DNA of 64,000 bases. It comes from JAVBQF01 sp031549195. GTDB lineage: Bacteria; Bacillota_I; Bacilli_A; RF39; UBA660. The translations under genes and the position numbers were made by a program. Location: the NCBI GenBank assembly GCA_031549195.1, contig JAVBQF010000020.1, positions 53,588 to 117,587 on the forward strand. The letters are read 5' to 3'. The notes below the pieces were generated by a model. It made no database searches. It was not told where the DNA came from and was given only the letters and a program-made list of their open reading frames with translations. Position 1 is the first letter of the stretch. Every line of letters starts with the position of its first letter. This document shows positions 17,815 to 25,969 of this stretch, piece after piece.

Positions 17815-18021
17815 TTGTTCAGATGGGCATTACGACCATCTTACAGTACAACAGGTAGCAAGAGAGTATATGCCGCTTCCCAATCAACAGCTACTACTTT
17901 AGTACATCTTAAAAGAACAATACACAGTTTACTAGATAACTTTGGTGATAGAGTTGATCCTTACATTGTTGATTTCTTAGCATCACAAGCATCCCTTAAT
18001 CCATATTCAAAAGCAAAATAA
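17815..18021 (+). CDS. Small hypothetical protein, start uncertain
   Basis: The open frame has a TTG at 17815 and ends KAK at 18021 (68 residues). Its second half, with HLKRTIHSLLDNFGDRVDPY, reads like real protein. No ATG exists in frame. An AAAAAGGAG motif at 17772-17780 is too far from that TTG. A TTG two bases after the motif opens a different frame that runs about 39 codons and stops. Either a non-standard start upstream or a frameshift is needed, so this could be a decayed gene. No family is recognised. The terminator at 18047 would serve it. Confidence 0.4.
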   Translation: MFRWALRPSYSTTGSKRVYAASQSTATTLVHLKRTIHSLLDNFGDRVDPYIVDFLASQASLNPYSKAK

Positions 18022-18046
18022 ATTATTTATAGTAAAGTTAAATAGT

Positions 18047-18073
18047 AAAAGGAACATTAAAAGTTCCTTTTTT
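18047..18073. terminator. Bidirectional terminator before tyrS
   Basis: AAAGGAAC and GTTCCTTT pair perfectly around ATTAAAA, with T and A runs on both sides. It ends the forward frame at 18021 and tyrS on the reverse strand. Confidence 0.75.
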
Positions 18074-19298
18074 ATGCTGTTTTTATCAAATGATATTTCT
18101 TCTTACCTTTTCTTATTACAATGGTTTCTCCATCAACAGTTAAATCCTTAGTTACAAAAAGTTCTAAATTTTCTATTCTTTCTCCATTCATAGTGATAGC
18201 ACCATTACTAACAAATTCTCTTGCTTCCCTTTTGCTTGACGCTACTCCTGCTTCTACTAATAAATCAACAATGTTTCTTTCTTCCTTTAATTCGTAGAAC
18301 GGCATTCCCTTGAATGCTGTTTTTATTTCTTCTTTTGACAACTTATTTATTTCACCACTAAATAGTATTTCACTTATCTTAATAGCTTCAACATATTCTT
18401 CTTTGCCATGTAAGAAGGTTATTACTTCTTCAGCAAGTCGTTTATGTGCCATCCTAAGCTCAGGTCTTTCCGCATGCTCTTTCTCTATACTTATAATCTC
18501 TTCTGGTGTTAAAAAAGTAAGATATTTTAAATATTTAATCACCATTTCATCTTCTGCATTTAAGAAAAATTGATACATTTCATATGAAGAAGTTTGACTT
18601 TTATCTAGCCAAATAGCATTCCCCTCGCTCTTACCAAATTTTGTACCATCTGCTTTAGTTAAAAGAGGCATCGTGAATGCATACGCTTCTTTTCCAATTT
18701 TTTTCCTAATAAGTTCTATACCAGCAGTAATATTTCCCCATTGATCTTGACCTGCAACTTGCATTACACAATTTCTATTTTCGTATAAATATAAGAAATC
18801 AAGTGCCTGCATAATCATATAAGAAAATTCAGTATAAGTAATACCTGTATCTAGTCTTCTTTGAACAGTATCCTTTGCAAGCATATAATTTACATTAAAA
18901 TATTTACCATAGTCTCTTAAAAAATCAATAAAGTTAATATCTTTTGACCAGTCATAATTGTTTACTACCTCAAATCCAAATATTTTTTGTGCCTGTGACT
19001 TTAGAGCATTAAAATTATGGTCAACTAGCTCTTTTGTAATTATTGGTCTTTCTGCATTTGGTTTAGGATCTCCTATTAGCCCTGTTGCACCACCAACTAA
19101 AAGAATTGGGTTATGACCAGCATCCTTTAATCTTTTTGAAATAAGGAAACTTGAGAAATGTCCTATATGCAAACTATCACCAGTTGGATCAGTTCCAATA
19201 TAAAAAGTCATTCCACCATTGTTAAGCTTTTCTTCAAGTTCTGGGCTACTAATATCATTAATAAGTCCTCTCCATTTTAATTCCTCAAATAATTTCAT
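18072..19298 (-). CDS. tyrS: Tyrosyl-tRNA synthetase
   Basis: A 408-residue class I synthetase. The HIGH motif is seen as HIGHF in DSLHIGHFSSF, the KMSKS-like motif as KFGKS in GTKFGKSEGN, and Tyr-pocket residues in MQVAGQDQWGNI. A C-terminal S4-type RNA-binding domain ends the protein (SKREAREFVSNGAITMNGE). It charges tRNA-Tyr. Length is within the usual 400-425. The gene lies behind a T-box leader whose specifier codes for Tyr, so expression should rise when uncharged tRNA-Tyr accumulates. ATG 19298 follows a GGAGGAGAT site. Confidence 0.98.
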   Translation of the reverse strand: MKLFEELKWRGLINDISSPELEEKLNNGGMTFYIGTDPTGDSLHIGHFSSFLISKRLKDAGHNPILLVGGATGLIGDPKPNAERPIITKELVDHNFNALKSQAQKIFGFEVVNNYDWSKDINFIDFLRDYGKYFNVNYMLAKDTVQRRLDTGITYTEFSYMIMQALDFLYLYENRNCVMQVAGQDQWGNITAGIELIRKKIGKEAYAFTMPLLTKADGTKFGKSEGNAIWLDKSQTSSYEMYQFFLNAEDEMVIKYLKYLTFLTPEEIISIEKEHAERPELRMAHKRLAEEVITFLHGKEEYVEAIKISEILFSGEINKLSKEEIKTAFKGMPFYELKEERNIVDLLVEAGVASSKREAREFVSNGAITMNGERIENLELFVTKDLTVDGETIVIRKGKKKYHLIKTA

Positions 19299-19309
19299 AT
19301 AATCTCCTC

Positions 19310-19520
19310 CATAAAAAAATCCTTATATATAATAATATAAGGACGAATAATCGCGGTACCACCTTAATTCATAGATAAACTATGCTCTTTCATACTATAA
19401 AGCGTAACCTACTAAGCTTCAAATTTGTAATTCATCAATATCTTTAATACTAGTTTCCATCAACCACTAGCTTTCTATCATTATTTAATATTAACTACTA
19501 ATATTCTTCATTGCTTGTTA
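19310..19520 (-). promoter_or_regulatory. T-box leader, tyrosine-specific
   Basis: On the reverse strand the T-box core TGGTACCGCGA lies at 19351-19361. It precedes an attenuator stem (AAGGACG region, 19313-19343) that ends in seven T residues, and follows a Stem I with the GAATTACAAATTT specifier region. The specifier TAC (19427-19429) reads Tyr, in agreement with tyrS downstream. A TTGCAT/TAGAAT promoter lies near 19525-19550. Confidence 0.92.
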
Positions 19521-19585
19521 AAAATATTCTATCATATAATATTCAAAATGCAAATATATTTTGTATCTAATTAAAAAATAGCTTA

Positions 19586-20008
19586 TTAAGCTACTTCTTT
19601 AGTGTCTTTTTTATTTTCTAATCTAATAAGGACTTCTTTAGTCACTTCTATTGCTTTTTCTCTCACGTCTTCTGCTGCTTTTTGTAATATAGGAGTTCCC
19701 TTTTCTTTTGCATAATTAACAAGTTCTTCAAGCTTTTCTTTTACTTGAGTTCCCTTCTCCTTTGCAAATTTAAGAACTTTCTCTTTATCTAAATCTTCAA
19801 GTTCTAACCTTATTTCTTCAATTTTTAATTCAATATTTTCTTTAACTTCTTTTAAATCTACTTGCTTTGCCTTATTGATTAGATCATCAATTAATCTTTT
19901 CAAGTCTTCTCTTGTTTCGCTTCCTTTCTTAGGTGCAAACAAAACGCCAAGTCCAGCTCCTAATGCAAGTCCAGCTAAGAATTTACCAAATCCTCTTTTT
20001 TTACTCAT
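19586..20008 (-). CDS. YtxH-like gas-vesicle-type membrane protein
   Basis: The 140-residue protein begins MSKKRGFGKFLAGLALGAGL, a Gly-rich membrane segment followed by LFAPKKGSETREDLKR. This is the signature of the YtxH family (general-stress, membrane-anchored). The rest is a long charged helix of Lys/Glu heptads. The start overlaps the stop of the DUF948 gene (ATGA-type overlap), so the two are coupled. The frame opens earlier, at 20053, but that part lies within the upstream gene. Function is unknown; envelope stress is a family-level guess. Confidence 0.85.
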   Translation of the reverse strand: MSKKRGFGKFLAGLALGAGLGVLFAPKKGSETREDLKRLIDDLINKAKQVDLKEVKENIELKIEEIRLELEDLDKEKVLKFAKEKGTQVKEKLEELVNYAKEKGTPILQKAAEDVREKAIEVTKEVLIRLENKKDTKEVA

Positions 20009-20303
20009 ACTCGTCTTCTTCCTCTCTTTCTTTCTTTCTTCTTCTTTTTCCAAATAGTTTTGCGAAAAAACCTACTACACCTTCAACTACACGATCATTT
20101 ACACTTGCAATTGTATCTGTAATCATATCTATTGCACTAAATAGTCCATTTAATGATTTTGATTTTTCCTCTAAGTCATCTAATAATACATTAGTTTTGT
20201 CTACAGTCTTAATTAACTTTATTACTAATATTATTACAACAACAAGCAAAATAGCACAAAGTATATATAATAATACAGGTAATACATCATTTAAAATTTC
20301 CAT
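20001..20303 (-). CDS. DUF948 / YtxG-like membrane protein
   Basis: 100 residues: an N-terminal helix (LLYILCAILLVVVIILVIKL), a short coiled region with DKTNVLLDDLEEKSKSLNGL, and a highly basic then acidic tail (KRRRKKEREEEDEYE). This matches the YtxG/DUF948 group, which in Bacillus is encoded directly before ytxH. ATG 20303 is placed by its GTGATAAT site. The upstream gene ends 5 bases before it. It and YtxH are likely partners at the membrane. Confidence 0.8.
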   Translation of the reverse strand: MEILNDVLPVLLYILCAILLVVVIILVIKLIKTVDKTNVLLDDLEEKSKSLNGLFSAIDMITDTIASVNDRVVEGVVGFFAKLFGKRRRKKEREEEDEYE

Positions 20304-20307
20304 ATTA

Positions 20308-21192
20308 TCACTCCTTATCTTCATACATTGAATCAATTAAATCAAAAAGATTGTTTTCTATTTCTTCTTCTTCCATTGGTTCAACTTCCTCTAGTCCACT
20401 TTTAACACGAGTTCTTCTCCCTGTTGCTATTTCTCTACTATGATCTGCATAATCCACATTATATTCTAACCCTAAATCAGAAAAATATTCTTCAGCATCA
20501 CCAACTGTAACTTTTGATACTGCTGGCTTGTCCTCTTCATTTAAATCATATAAAAGATTCATAGTTTCTTCTTCTTCGACTGCAACCGCTACGTTATCAA
20601 AAGGTTCATCAAGTATTGAAGATGTAATCTCTGTTGTTAAATCTCCATATGCTTTTTCCCTAATTGCATCGAAATCAATCTTTTTATTTGATGCTGATGA
20701 CAATCTAATTTCTTTTTTAGTAATTATTTCTTCTTTTTTATAATTTTTATCAAGTACTCCATATATTGGCGAAATGATTGGAGAAGGTCTAAATCCAATT
20801 GGTGTCTTTCTTGTTTCCCTGCCCTCATAAAGTCCAACATAGCTTTGTTCTTGAATTGCAGGTTCATCATTAACTTCAACTTCTATATGAGACACTTCTA
20901 CAACGTTTGGTTCCCTTTTAGCATTATCAGCTCTAAAATCAGCATCATCAAACTCCATAGGGAATTTGAAATTTGCTTCTTTCTTTTCTTGTTCTTCAAT
21001 TGAAATAGCTGGTTCCTTAAAGGTTTCAACTTCTTTGTTTGGTTTTACTTCTTCTTCTACCTTTTTACTTTCAGGTAGTTCTATTTTTTTAGCCACCGCA
21101 ACAGGCTTCTCTTTTTTTGGTTTTACTTCTTCTTCTACCTCAACATATTCTTCTTCAAAGAAAACGTTTTTTAGTTTATTTAATAATCCCAT
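20308..21192 (-). CDS. Acidic cytoplasmic hypothetical protein, envelope cluster
   Basis: 294 residues, strongly acidic (Glu and Asp runs), with low-complexity Lys/Glu/Pro stretches in the first third. A better-ordered motif lies near residue 130: GFRPSPIISPIYGVLDKNYK. It starts MGLLNKLKNVFFEEEY, an amphipathic helix that could dock to membranes, as in SepF-like or other division proteins. No transmembrane helix is present. It lies upstream of the DUF948-YtxH pair and downstream of a lipoprotein on the same strand with short gaps. I recall the SPIYGVLDKNY pattern from uncharacterised Bacilli proteins but know no function. Confidence 0.75.
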   Translation of the reverse strand: MGLLNKLKNVFFEEEYVEVEEEVKPKKEKPVAVAKKIELPESKKVEEEVKPNKEVETFKEPAISIEEQEKKEANFKFPMEFDDADFRADNAKREPNVVEVSHIEVEVNDEPAIQEQSYVGLYEGRETRKTPIGFRPSPIISPIYGVLDKNYKKEEIITKKEIRLSSASNKKIDFDAIREKAYGDLTTEITSSILDEPFDNVAVAVEEEETMNLLYDLNEEDKPAVSKVTVGDAEEYFSDLGLEYNVDYADHSREIATGRRTRVKSGLEEVEPMEEEEIENNLFDLIDSMYEDKE

Positions 21193-21207
21193 AACATCTA
21201 CGCCTCT

Positions 21208-21870
21208 CTATTCTTCAGTAGTTTGCACAAAATCTTCATCTTTTGTTTTTGTATCTTCTTTTGGCACATATGTATCAAATTCTTTTACATAATCTAAGAA
21301 ATTACCATCTTCTCTTTTAGATGCAAAAATATCAAACTGTTCCTCTTTATAATCCAAGATATTTTCCCCTATTAGCGTCTCTAAGATTTCATCTTTAAAT
21401 GATATAGTTGATAATATGTAACATGAGCTAACAATTGCTTCTTCTATGTTTTTTTCTTCTACATACGCTTCTATCTTAGCATAATTATACATCATCTCTA
21501 TAAAGTATTTATCTTCTACTTTATTTATTTCTATATATCCAAACTTATCATCATATTGCAAGTCTTTTGAATAGTAACTATTTTTATTTTCTTCATATAT
21601 TTGATATGTCTTATGATAATAAGAAATTACATCTACATATAGATAATAGTAATCTTCATTGTAACTTATTTTAGCATTATATTCCTTTTGATCAGTTATC
21701 TTTGCTCCTCTTGGAAGGTAAAATTCATACCCTACAAAACTTACATTGGATAATCCTTTAGATTCTGTTAATGCTTTATCTATAATAGTATCAAAATCCT
21801 CTTCAAATGCTTCGATTGTACACCCTGTAAGTAGTAAAATCAAAGAGAGTAAAAATACTATTTTCTTCAT
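21208..21870 (-). CDS. Hypothetical lipoprotein
   Basis: The 220-residue protein has a signal peptide ending in the lipobox LLTGC (Cys near residue 17), so it should be lipid-anchored outside the membrane. The rest is acidic and Tyr-rich without a recognised domain. It is the first gene of the apparent lipoprotein, acidic protein, DUF948 and YtxH operon, with 15-base gaps or overlaps. Its Thr/Glu-rich C-terminal tail is unstructured. Confidence 0.8.
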   Translation of the reverse strand: MKKIVFLLSLILLLTGCTIEAFEEDFDTIIDKALTESKGLSNVSFVGYEFYLPRGAKITDQKEYNAKISYNEDYYYLYVDVISYYHKTYQIYEENKNSYYSKDLQYDDKFGYIEINKVEDKYFIEMMYNYAKIEAYVEEKNIEEAIVSSCYILSTISFKDEILETLIGENILDYKEEQFDIFASKREDGNFLDYVKEFDTYVPKEDTKTKDEDFVQTTEE

Positions 21871-21950
21871 ATTTCACCTACTCTATATCAATTATAACAG
21901 ATATTTTAATTGATTAATATTATTTTAACAGATTTTATGTAAAATGGACA

Positions 21951-22577
21951 CTATTTTTTAGCGACTAAATAGTAGATATTTTTTCCAATGATGGAAAACT
22001 TCTGTTCATATTCAGTCATTATATTATATAGTATATCACTGTTATGTAAATCTAATGATACTTTTTCAAGTATGTAGCCATAACTACTTAATGATTCAAG
22101 TGAATATTCAAACAGTGGCATATTATCTGTTTTTTGGAATATCTCCTTGTTTTTTTCAAAGATATTGTCATACTTATTTAAAAAAACATGACTAGTTAAT
22201 CTCCTATTAGAATGTCTTTTCTTAGGCCATGGATCCGAAAAGTTTAAATATATTCTATCTATTTCTTTAAAAAACACTTCTTCTATTTCAAGTGCATCCA
22301 TCCTAATTAGCTTAAGGTTTGGTATACTATATTTTATTTTTTCTACTGCTCTTGATAGTACACTGCTATATTTTTCTATTCCAATAAAATTAATATTAGG
22401 GTACATCAACGCATTTTCAATTATAAAGTTACCTTTGCCCATACCAATTTCTATATATATTGGATTTTCATTATTAAATACTGTATGCCATCTTCCTTTG
22501 TAATCACCTGGATTATCAATTACATAGTCACTACTATTTAATACTTCATCTTTATTTTTGACATTTCTAAGTCGCAT
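21951..22577 (-). CDS. trmB: tRNA (guanine-N7-)-methyltransferase TrmB
   Basis: 208 residues with the SAM-binding motif IEIGMGKGNFI and the family-specific NFSDPWPKKRHSNRRL segment that holds the catalytic Asp. The tail EQKFSIIGKNIYYLVAKK fits the substrate-binding end. It makes m7G46 in tRNA. Length is standard. The start at 22577 is preceded by AGGTGAT. It is a single gene convergent with nothing, about 80 bases from the lipoprotein operon. Confidence 0.96.
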   Translation of the reverse strand: MRLRNVKNKDEVLNSSDYVIDNPGDYKGRWHTVFNNENPIYIEIGMGKGNFIIENALMYPNINFIGIEKYSSVLSRAVEKIKYSIPNLKLIRMDALEIEEVFFKEIDRIYLNFSDPWPKKRHSNRRLTSHVFLNKYDNIFEKNKEIFQKTDNMPLFEYSLESLSSYGYILEKVSLDLHNSDILYNIMTEYEQKFSIIGKNIYYLVAKK

Positions 22578-22651
22578 TTTATCACCTATATAATTATATC
22601 ATCAAATTAAAAAGTATAATAGATACTTATATTAATGGAAAGTTCTAATTC

Positions 22652-23341
22652 CTATTTTGCAGCTTCTTTTTTTCCATCTGTCAATGTTGTTTTAAATCTT
22701 TTTATTTTGTGTGCTGCAAGTTGTACTCTTGCACTTTGACTGCCATCAATTCTTTCTATTTCTGCACTAGATAACGGGCTATCAATGCCGAATCTTTCAA
22801 TATCTTGTTCTAATTGCTGCGCTATTTGTTTTCCTTCTTTTGTCCAAAGCCATATGTATCTTGAAGAATATCCATACTCACAGTTGTGCATTTTTCTTCT
22901 AAAACATCTAATTTTTTCATCGATTTTTGCTATTTCAACAGGGTCTATTATCTCTTCTTTAAGTAAAAGATTCGATAATCCAATTGGCTTTTTACTATAC
23001 TTTGTATATTCTCTCCATCTACCAGAAAGCTGCGCATTAATTCCGCCTGCACCTATAACAAAAGTAGCATCTTCTGGAGTTACTGACTGTGCATTTGATA
23101 AAACAAGCATACTTACAGTTTTATCTGTAGCATTACCCATAACAAACCAGTCATTTTCGGGAGCTTCTCCCTTTCTATAACACAATTTAAAATCACCATT
23201 TTTATCTGCAATTCCATCGTATGTTGCAGTTTTTTCATCTAGTCTTATTACACCAGACATTATCCCTATTAAGCTATTTTCTGCTGCTTGTCTATTTTGG
23301 AATCCTCTATTATATTCAACTCCAAATCTTATGTATTTCAT
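22652..23341 (-). CDS. Hypothetical protein (229 aa), orphan
   Basis: No family recognised. ATG 23341 is set by a CAGGAGGAA site; the frame is open to 23374. It is soluble, with no signal peptide. The first 130 residues read like a beta-rich domain (VSMLVLSNAQ and TFVIGAGGINAQLSG), the rest helical with basic residues and RIDGSQSARVQLAAHKIKRF near the end. Composition is richer in Gly, Ala, Ser and Gln than its neighbours. It is divergent from the Met-rich coat-like gene at 23417. Confidence 0.7.
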   Translation of the reverse strand: MKYIRFGVEYNRGFQNRQAAENSLIGIMSGVIRLDEKTATYDGIADKNGDFKLCYRKGEAPENDWFVMGNATDKTVSMLVLSNAQSVTPEDATFVIGAGGINAQLSGRWREYTKYSKKPIGLSNLLLKEEIIDPVEIAKIDEKIRCFRRKMHNCEYGYSSRYIWLWTKEGKQIAQQLEQDIERFGIDSPLSSAEIERIDGSQSARVQLAAHKIKRFKTTLTDGKKEAAK

Positions 23342-23416
23342 AAATTCCTCCTGAATGTCATTATTATAGCACATTCACATTACATCGCATATAATAAAAC
23401 GAATAAAGGAGGATTT

Positions 23417-23734
23417 ATGAATAACGGAATGCCTAATATGCAAGCTATGCCTGGGATGCCTGGAATGCCTGGGATGCCAAACATGACTGGAGGAAACTTC
23501 GCTTTCGTACCTGGAATGATGGATAACATGGGAATGGGCGGTCATAATTGTCATTGTATGGATGAAATAAGAGCAATTAATAATAGAATTGATTCATTAG
23601 AAAGACAAATAAGAAGAATTGAAAGAAAATTAGAACCTGGAATTATGCCAATGCCATACGGAAATGCTGCTACTACAAATAGTCAAATGCAAAATGAATA
23701 TCCACAATATCAAAGTGGAAATTATATGCTTTAA
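23417..23734 (+). CDS. Met/Gly/Pro-rich small protein, coat-like
   Basis: 105 residues. The N-terminal third repeats MPGMPGMPGMPNM, then comes a Met/Gly/His/Cys part (MGMGGHNCHCMDE), a short coiled coil with alternating Arg and Ile (RIDSLERQIRRIERKLE) and an Asn/Gln/Tyr tail. Such composition is typical of spore coat or exosporium proteins. The Cys-His cluster could bind metal or crosslink. AAAGGAGG (23406-23413) fixes ATG 23417. It has its own terminator. Function as a coat protein is inferred from composition only. Confidence 0.7.
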   Translation: MNNGMPNMQAMPGMPGMPGMPNMTGGNFAFVPGMMDNMGMGGHNCHCMDEIRAINNRIDSLERQIRRIERKLEPGIMPMPYGNAATTNSQMQNEYPQYQSGNYML

Positions 23735-23760
23735 AAGATGGTAACATCTTTTTATTTGGT
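23734..23760 (+). terminator. Terminator of the Met-rich gene
   Basis: AAAGATG and CATCTTT pair around GTAA, followed by a T-rich stretch. Confidence 0.75.
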
Positions 23761-23789
23761 TTGACTTTCAACCTCGTTTTTACTATACT
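23761..23789 (+). promoter_or_regulatory. Promoter of the FemX-like gene
   Basis: TTGACT (23761-23766), 17-base spacer and TATACT (23784-23789), about 30 bases before the start at 23820. Confidence 0.75.
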
Positions 23790-23819
23790 TAACTTACGTA
23801 ATACAGAAATGAGGCTATT

Positions 23820-25088
23820 ATGGAATTTGTTGAACTTGAAGAAAAAGAATTTGATAAATACGCTAAAGAGCATGAACTATGTAATTTTCATCAAACAAGT
23901 AATTGGGGACATTTGAAAGAAACAAATGGATGGCATTCTCATTTTGTTGGAATTAAAGATAAAGGAGATATTATAGCAGCTAGTCTAATTCTTTCAAAAA
24001 AGCTACCATTTGGTAATATGTTTTATGCTCCACGTGGCTTTCTAATAAATTTTAATAATCATGACTTATTAAACTTTTTTACACTTAATCTAAAAAAATA
24101 TCTTAAAAAACACAATTCAATATTTTTAAAAATCGATCCATATCTTCCATATCAAATAAGAGATATTGATGGTAATATAATAAAAGATAATAAAAAGAAT
24201 GATGAGGCAATTGATAATTTGAAAAAACTAGGATTCAAACATTTTGGTTTTAATTTATATCATGAGGCATTACAACCCAGATTTATTTTTAGATTAAATG
24301 TTCAAGATAAGACAGAAGATGAACTTTTAAAATCCATGGAACCTACAACTAGAAACTTAGTAAGAAAAAGCACGAAGTTAGCTATTAATGTAAGGGAATT
24401 AAAAGAGAATGAGCTTGAGATATTTAAAAATCTTATGACACATACTAGTGAAAGAAGAAACTTTGTTGACAGGCCATTTGCCTATTATAAAGATATGTAT
24501 AAGTATTTTTCCAAAGATAAATATATTAAGTTTATGATAAGTGAGATTAATTTAGATGAATATATCGATAGTTTAAATAATGAACTACAAGGTACAAAAG
24601 AATTAATTGCCGAAAAAGAGCAGCTTATCAAAGTCGGTAAGGTAAATATAGATAAGACTAAAAATTCTATAAAAGAATTAGAGATAATAATAAATAGTAT
24701 TAATAAAAACCTGGATAAAGCTAGAGAACTTAGAGATAAAAAGGGATCGCTGATTGTTTTAGGTGGTATTCTTTACTTTATATATGGAAATGATGTTTTA
24801 TCTCTATTGAGCGGGGCATATAGCGACACCATGTATTTAGGATCACCATATAATTTAAATTATCAAATGATTCAGTATGCTGCAGAAAAAAAATACAAAT
24901 ATTATAATTTTTATGGTATAACTGGTGACTTTAATAAAAATAGTGAACTGTATGGAATGTATGACTTTAAAAGAGGATTTGGTGGGGAAGTTGTTGAGCT
25001 TATTGGTGAGTTTGATTTAGTAACAAATAAATTTAAATACCTATTATATGAGCTAAGCCTTAAGGTTTATAAATTAATAAAAAGATAG
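23820..25088 (+). CDS. FemAB/FemX-type peptidoglycan interpeptide-bridge aminoacyltransferase
   Basis: 422 residues of the Fem family, which use aminoacyl-tRNA to add the first or later residues to the lysine of lipid II. Signature segments are CNFHQTSNWGHLK, FYAPRGFLI, FLKIDPYLPY, an LVRKSTKLAI region and the C-terminal NFYGITGDF with the YDFKRGFGGE motif. A coiled-coil arm (ELQGTKELIAEKEQ) lies between the two GNAT-like halves, as in FemA and FemX. Its own promoter lies at 23761. The length fits FemX. The exact residue added cannot be told from sequence. Confidence 0.92.
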   Translation: MEFVELEEKEFDKYAKEHELCNFHQTSNWGHLKETNGWHSHFVGIKDKGDIIAASLILSKKLPFGNMFYAPRGFLINFNNHDLLNFFTLNLKKYLKKHNSIFLKIDPYLPYQIRDIDGNIIKDNKKNDEAIDNLKKLGFKHFGFNLYHEALQPRFIFRLNVQDKTEDELLKSMEPTTRNLVRKSTKLAINVRELKENELEIFKNLMTHTSERRNFVDRPFAYYKDMYKYFSKDKYIKFMISEINLDEYIDSLNNELQGTKELIAEKEQLIKVGKVNIDKTKNSIKELEIIINSINKNLDKARELRDKKGSLIVLGGILYFIYGNDVLSLLSGAYSDTMYLGSPYNLNYQMIQYAAEKKYKYYNFYGITGDFNKNSELYGMYDFKRGFGGEVVELIGEFDLVTNKFKYLLYELSLKVYKLIKR

Positions 25089-25118
25089 AATTTGTTAAGT
25101 TCTATCTTTCTTTTTTAT
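25086..25118. terminator. Bidirectional terminator between FemX and the gene at 25095
   Basis: AGATAGAA and TTCTATCT pair around TTTGTTAAG, followed by TTCTTTTTT on the forward strand. Confidence 0.7.
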
Positions 25119-25964
25119 CATAATTGGAGTTGGTATAATGGTCATTCTGGTTATGCTACCATTAAAATTCTCATCGCGTTCCTGTGAATTTAAAAGCGAA
25201 TTAAATTGATTAAAGAATGGCCAATTCATATAAAGATTAATACCAATTCCAGGAAGTATATTTTCAAAATATTCCATCATTGATTGAAAAGTTCTACTTG
25301 TAGCGTCCGTTTTTGCTAATTCCATTGCCATATTTGCTGTATCTTCACTCCTCAAAGGTACCCCTATATGACATTTCTCTCCACTTCTATCAAAATGTTG
25401 TAAAAAATGATATCCATCCTTATTATCTACTAATCCTATTTTAATAACCGTTTCATCAGATTCGTCTTTCTCTTTCAAGTGATAGACAGTAGTTGCGTCT
25501 TGATTCACATCATAAAGTATTCTTCTTATTATATCTCCCTCAGTAGCAAATCTTGGATCTTTTTTATATATTCCTATGTCAATATTAGATCCAGAAACAA
25601 GAAATCTATACCACTCATTAGTTGATGGTTCATAAGATACTGCTTCAAACTCTTTTTTATACCAGGCATTACTAATGCTTATTCTGGTTTCTCTTGCTCT
25701 ATCAAATTTATCTCTTACAAATATTTTAAATGCATCCTCACTCTGATCAGCTGCACAACTAATATAAGAATCTTCAGTTACAAAAGAATACAATCCGTCA
25801 GAGTTTTTTCTAGGAATTATTGTTTTATTTGAACCCTTATCCTTAAGAATCAAAGCATCTTCTAGCAAATATGAATTATAGCCAAGCATAGAAAATGTCA
25901 TTTCTAGAATTCTTTTATTTTTTATGTACATATTGTCTGTAAGTAATTGCCGTTCTGGTTTCAT
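25095..25964 (-). CDS. Hypothetical protein (289 aa), orphan
   Basis: Unrecognised soluble protein with a mixed helix/strand pattern and many Arg and Asp residues; no signal or membrane segments. It begins MKPERQLLTDNMYIKN. The stop of yfhO at 25970 is 5 bases upstream, so it is probably read through from that gene. It shares with other orphans in this window a composition with more Arg, Asp and Ser and less Lys. Context does not indicate a role. Confidence 0.7.
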   Translation of the reverse strand: MKPERQLLTDNMYIKNKRILEMTFSMLGYNSYLLEDALILKDKGSNKTIIPRKNSDGLYSFVTEDSYISCAADQSEDAFKIFVRDKFDRARETRISISNAWYKKEFEAVSYEPSTNEWYRFLVSGSNIDIGIYKKDPRFATEGDIIRRILYDVNQDATTVYHLKEKDESDETVIKIGLVDNKDGYHFLQHFDRSGEKCHIGVPLRSEDTANMAMELAKTDATSRTFQSMMEYFENILPGIGINLYMNWPFFNQFNSLLNSQERDENFNGSITRMTIIPTPIMIKKKDRT

Positions 25965-25969
25965 TCAAT

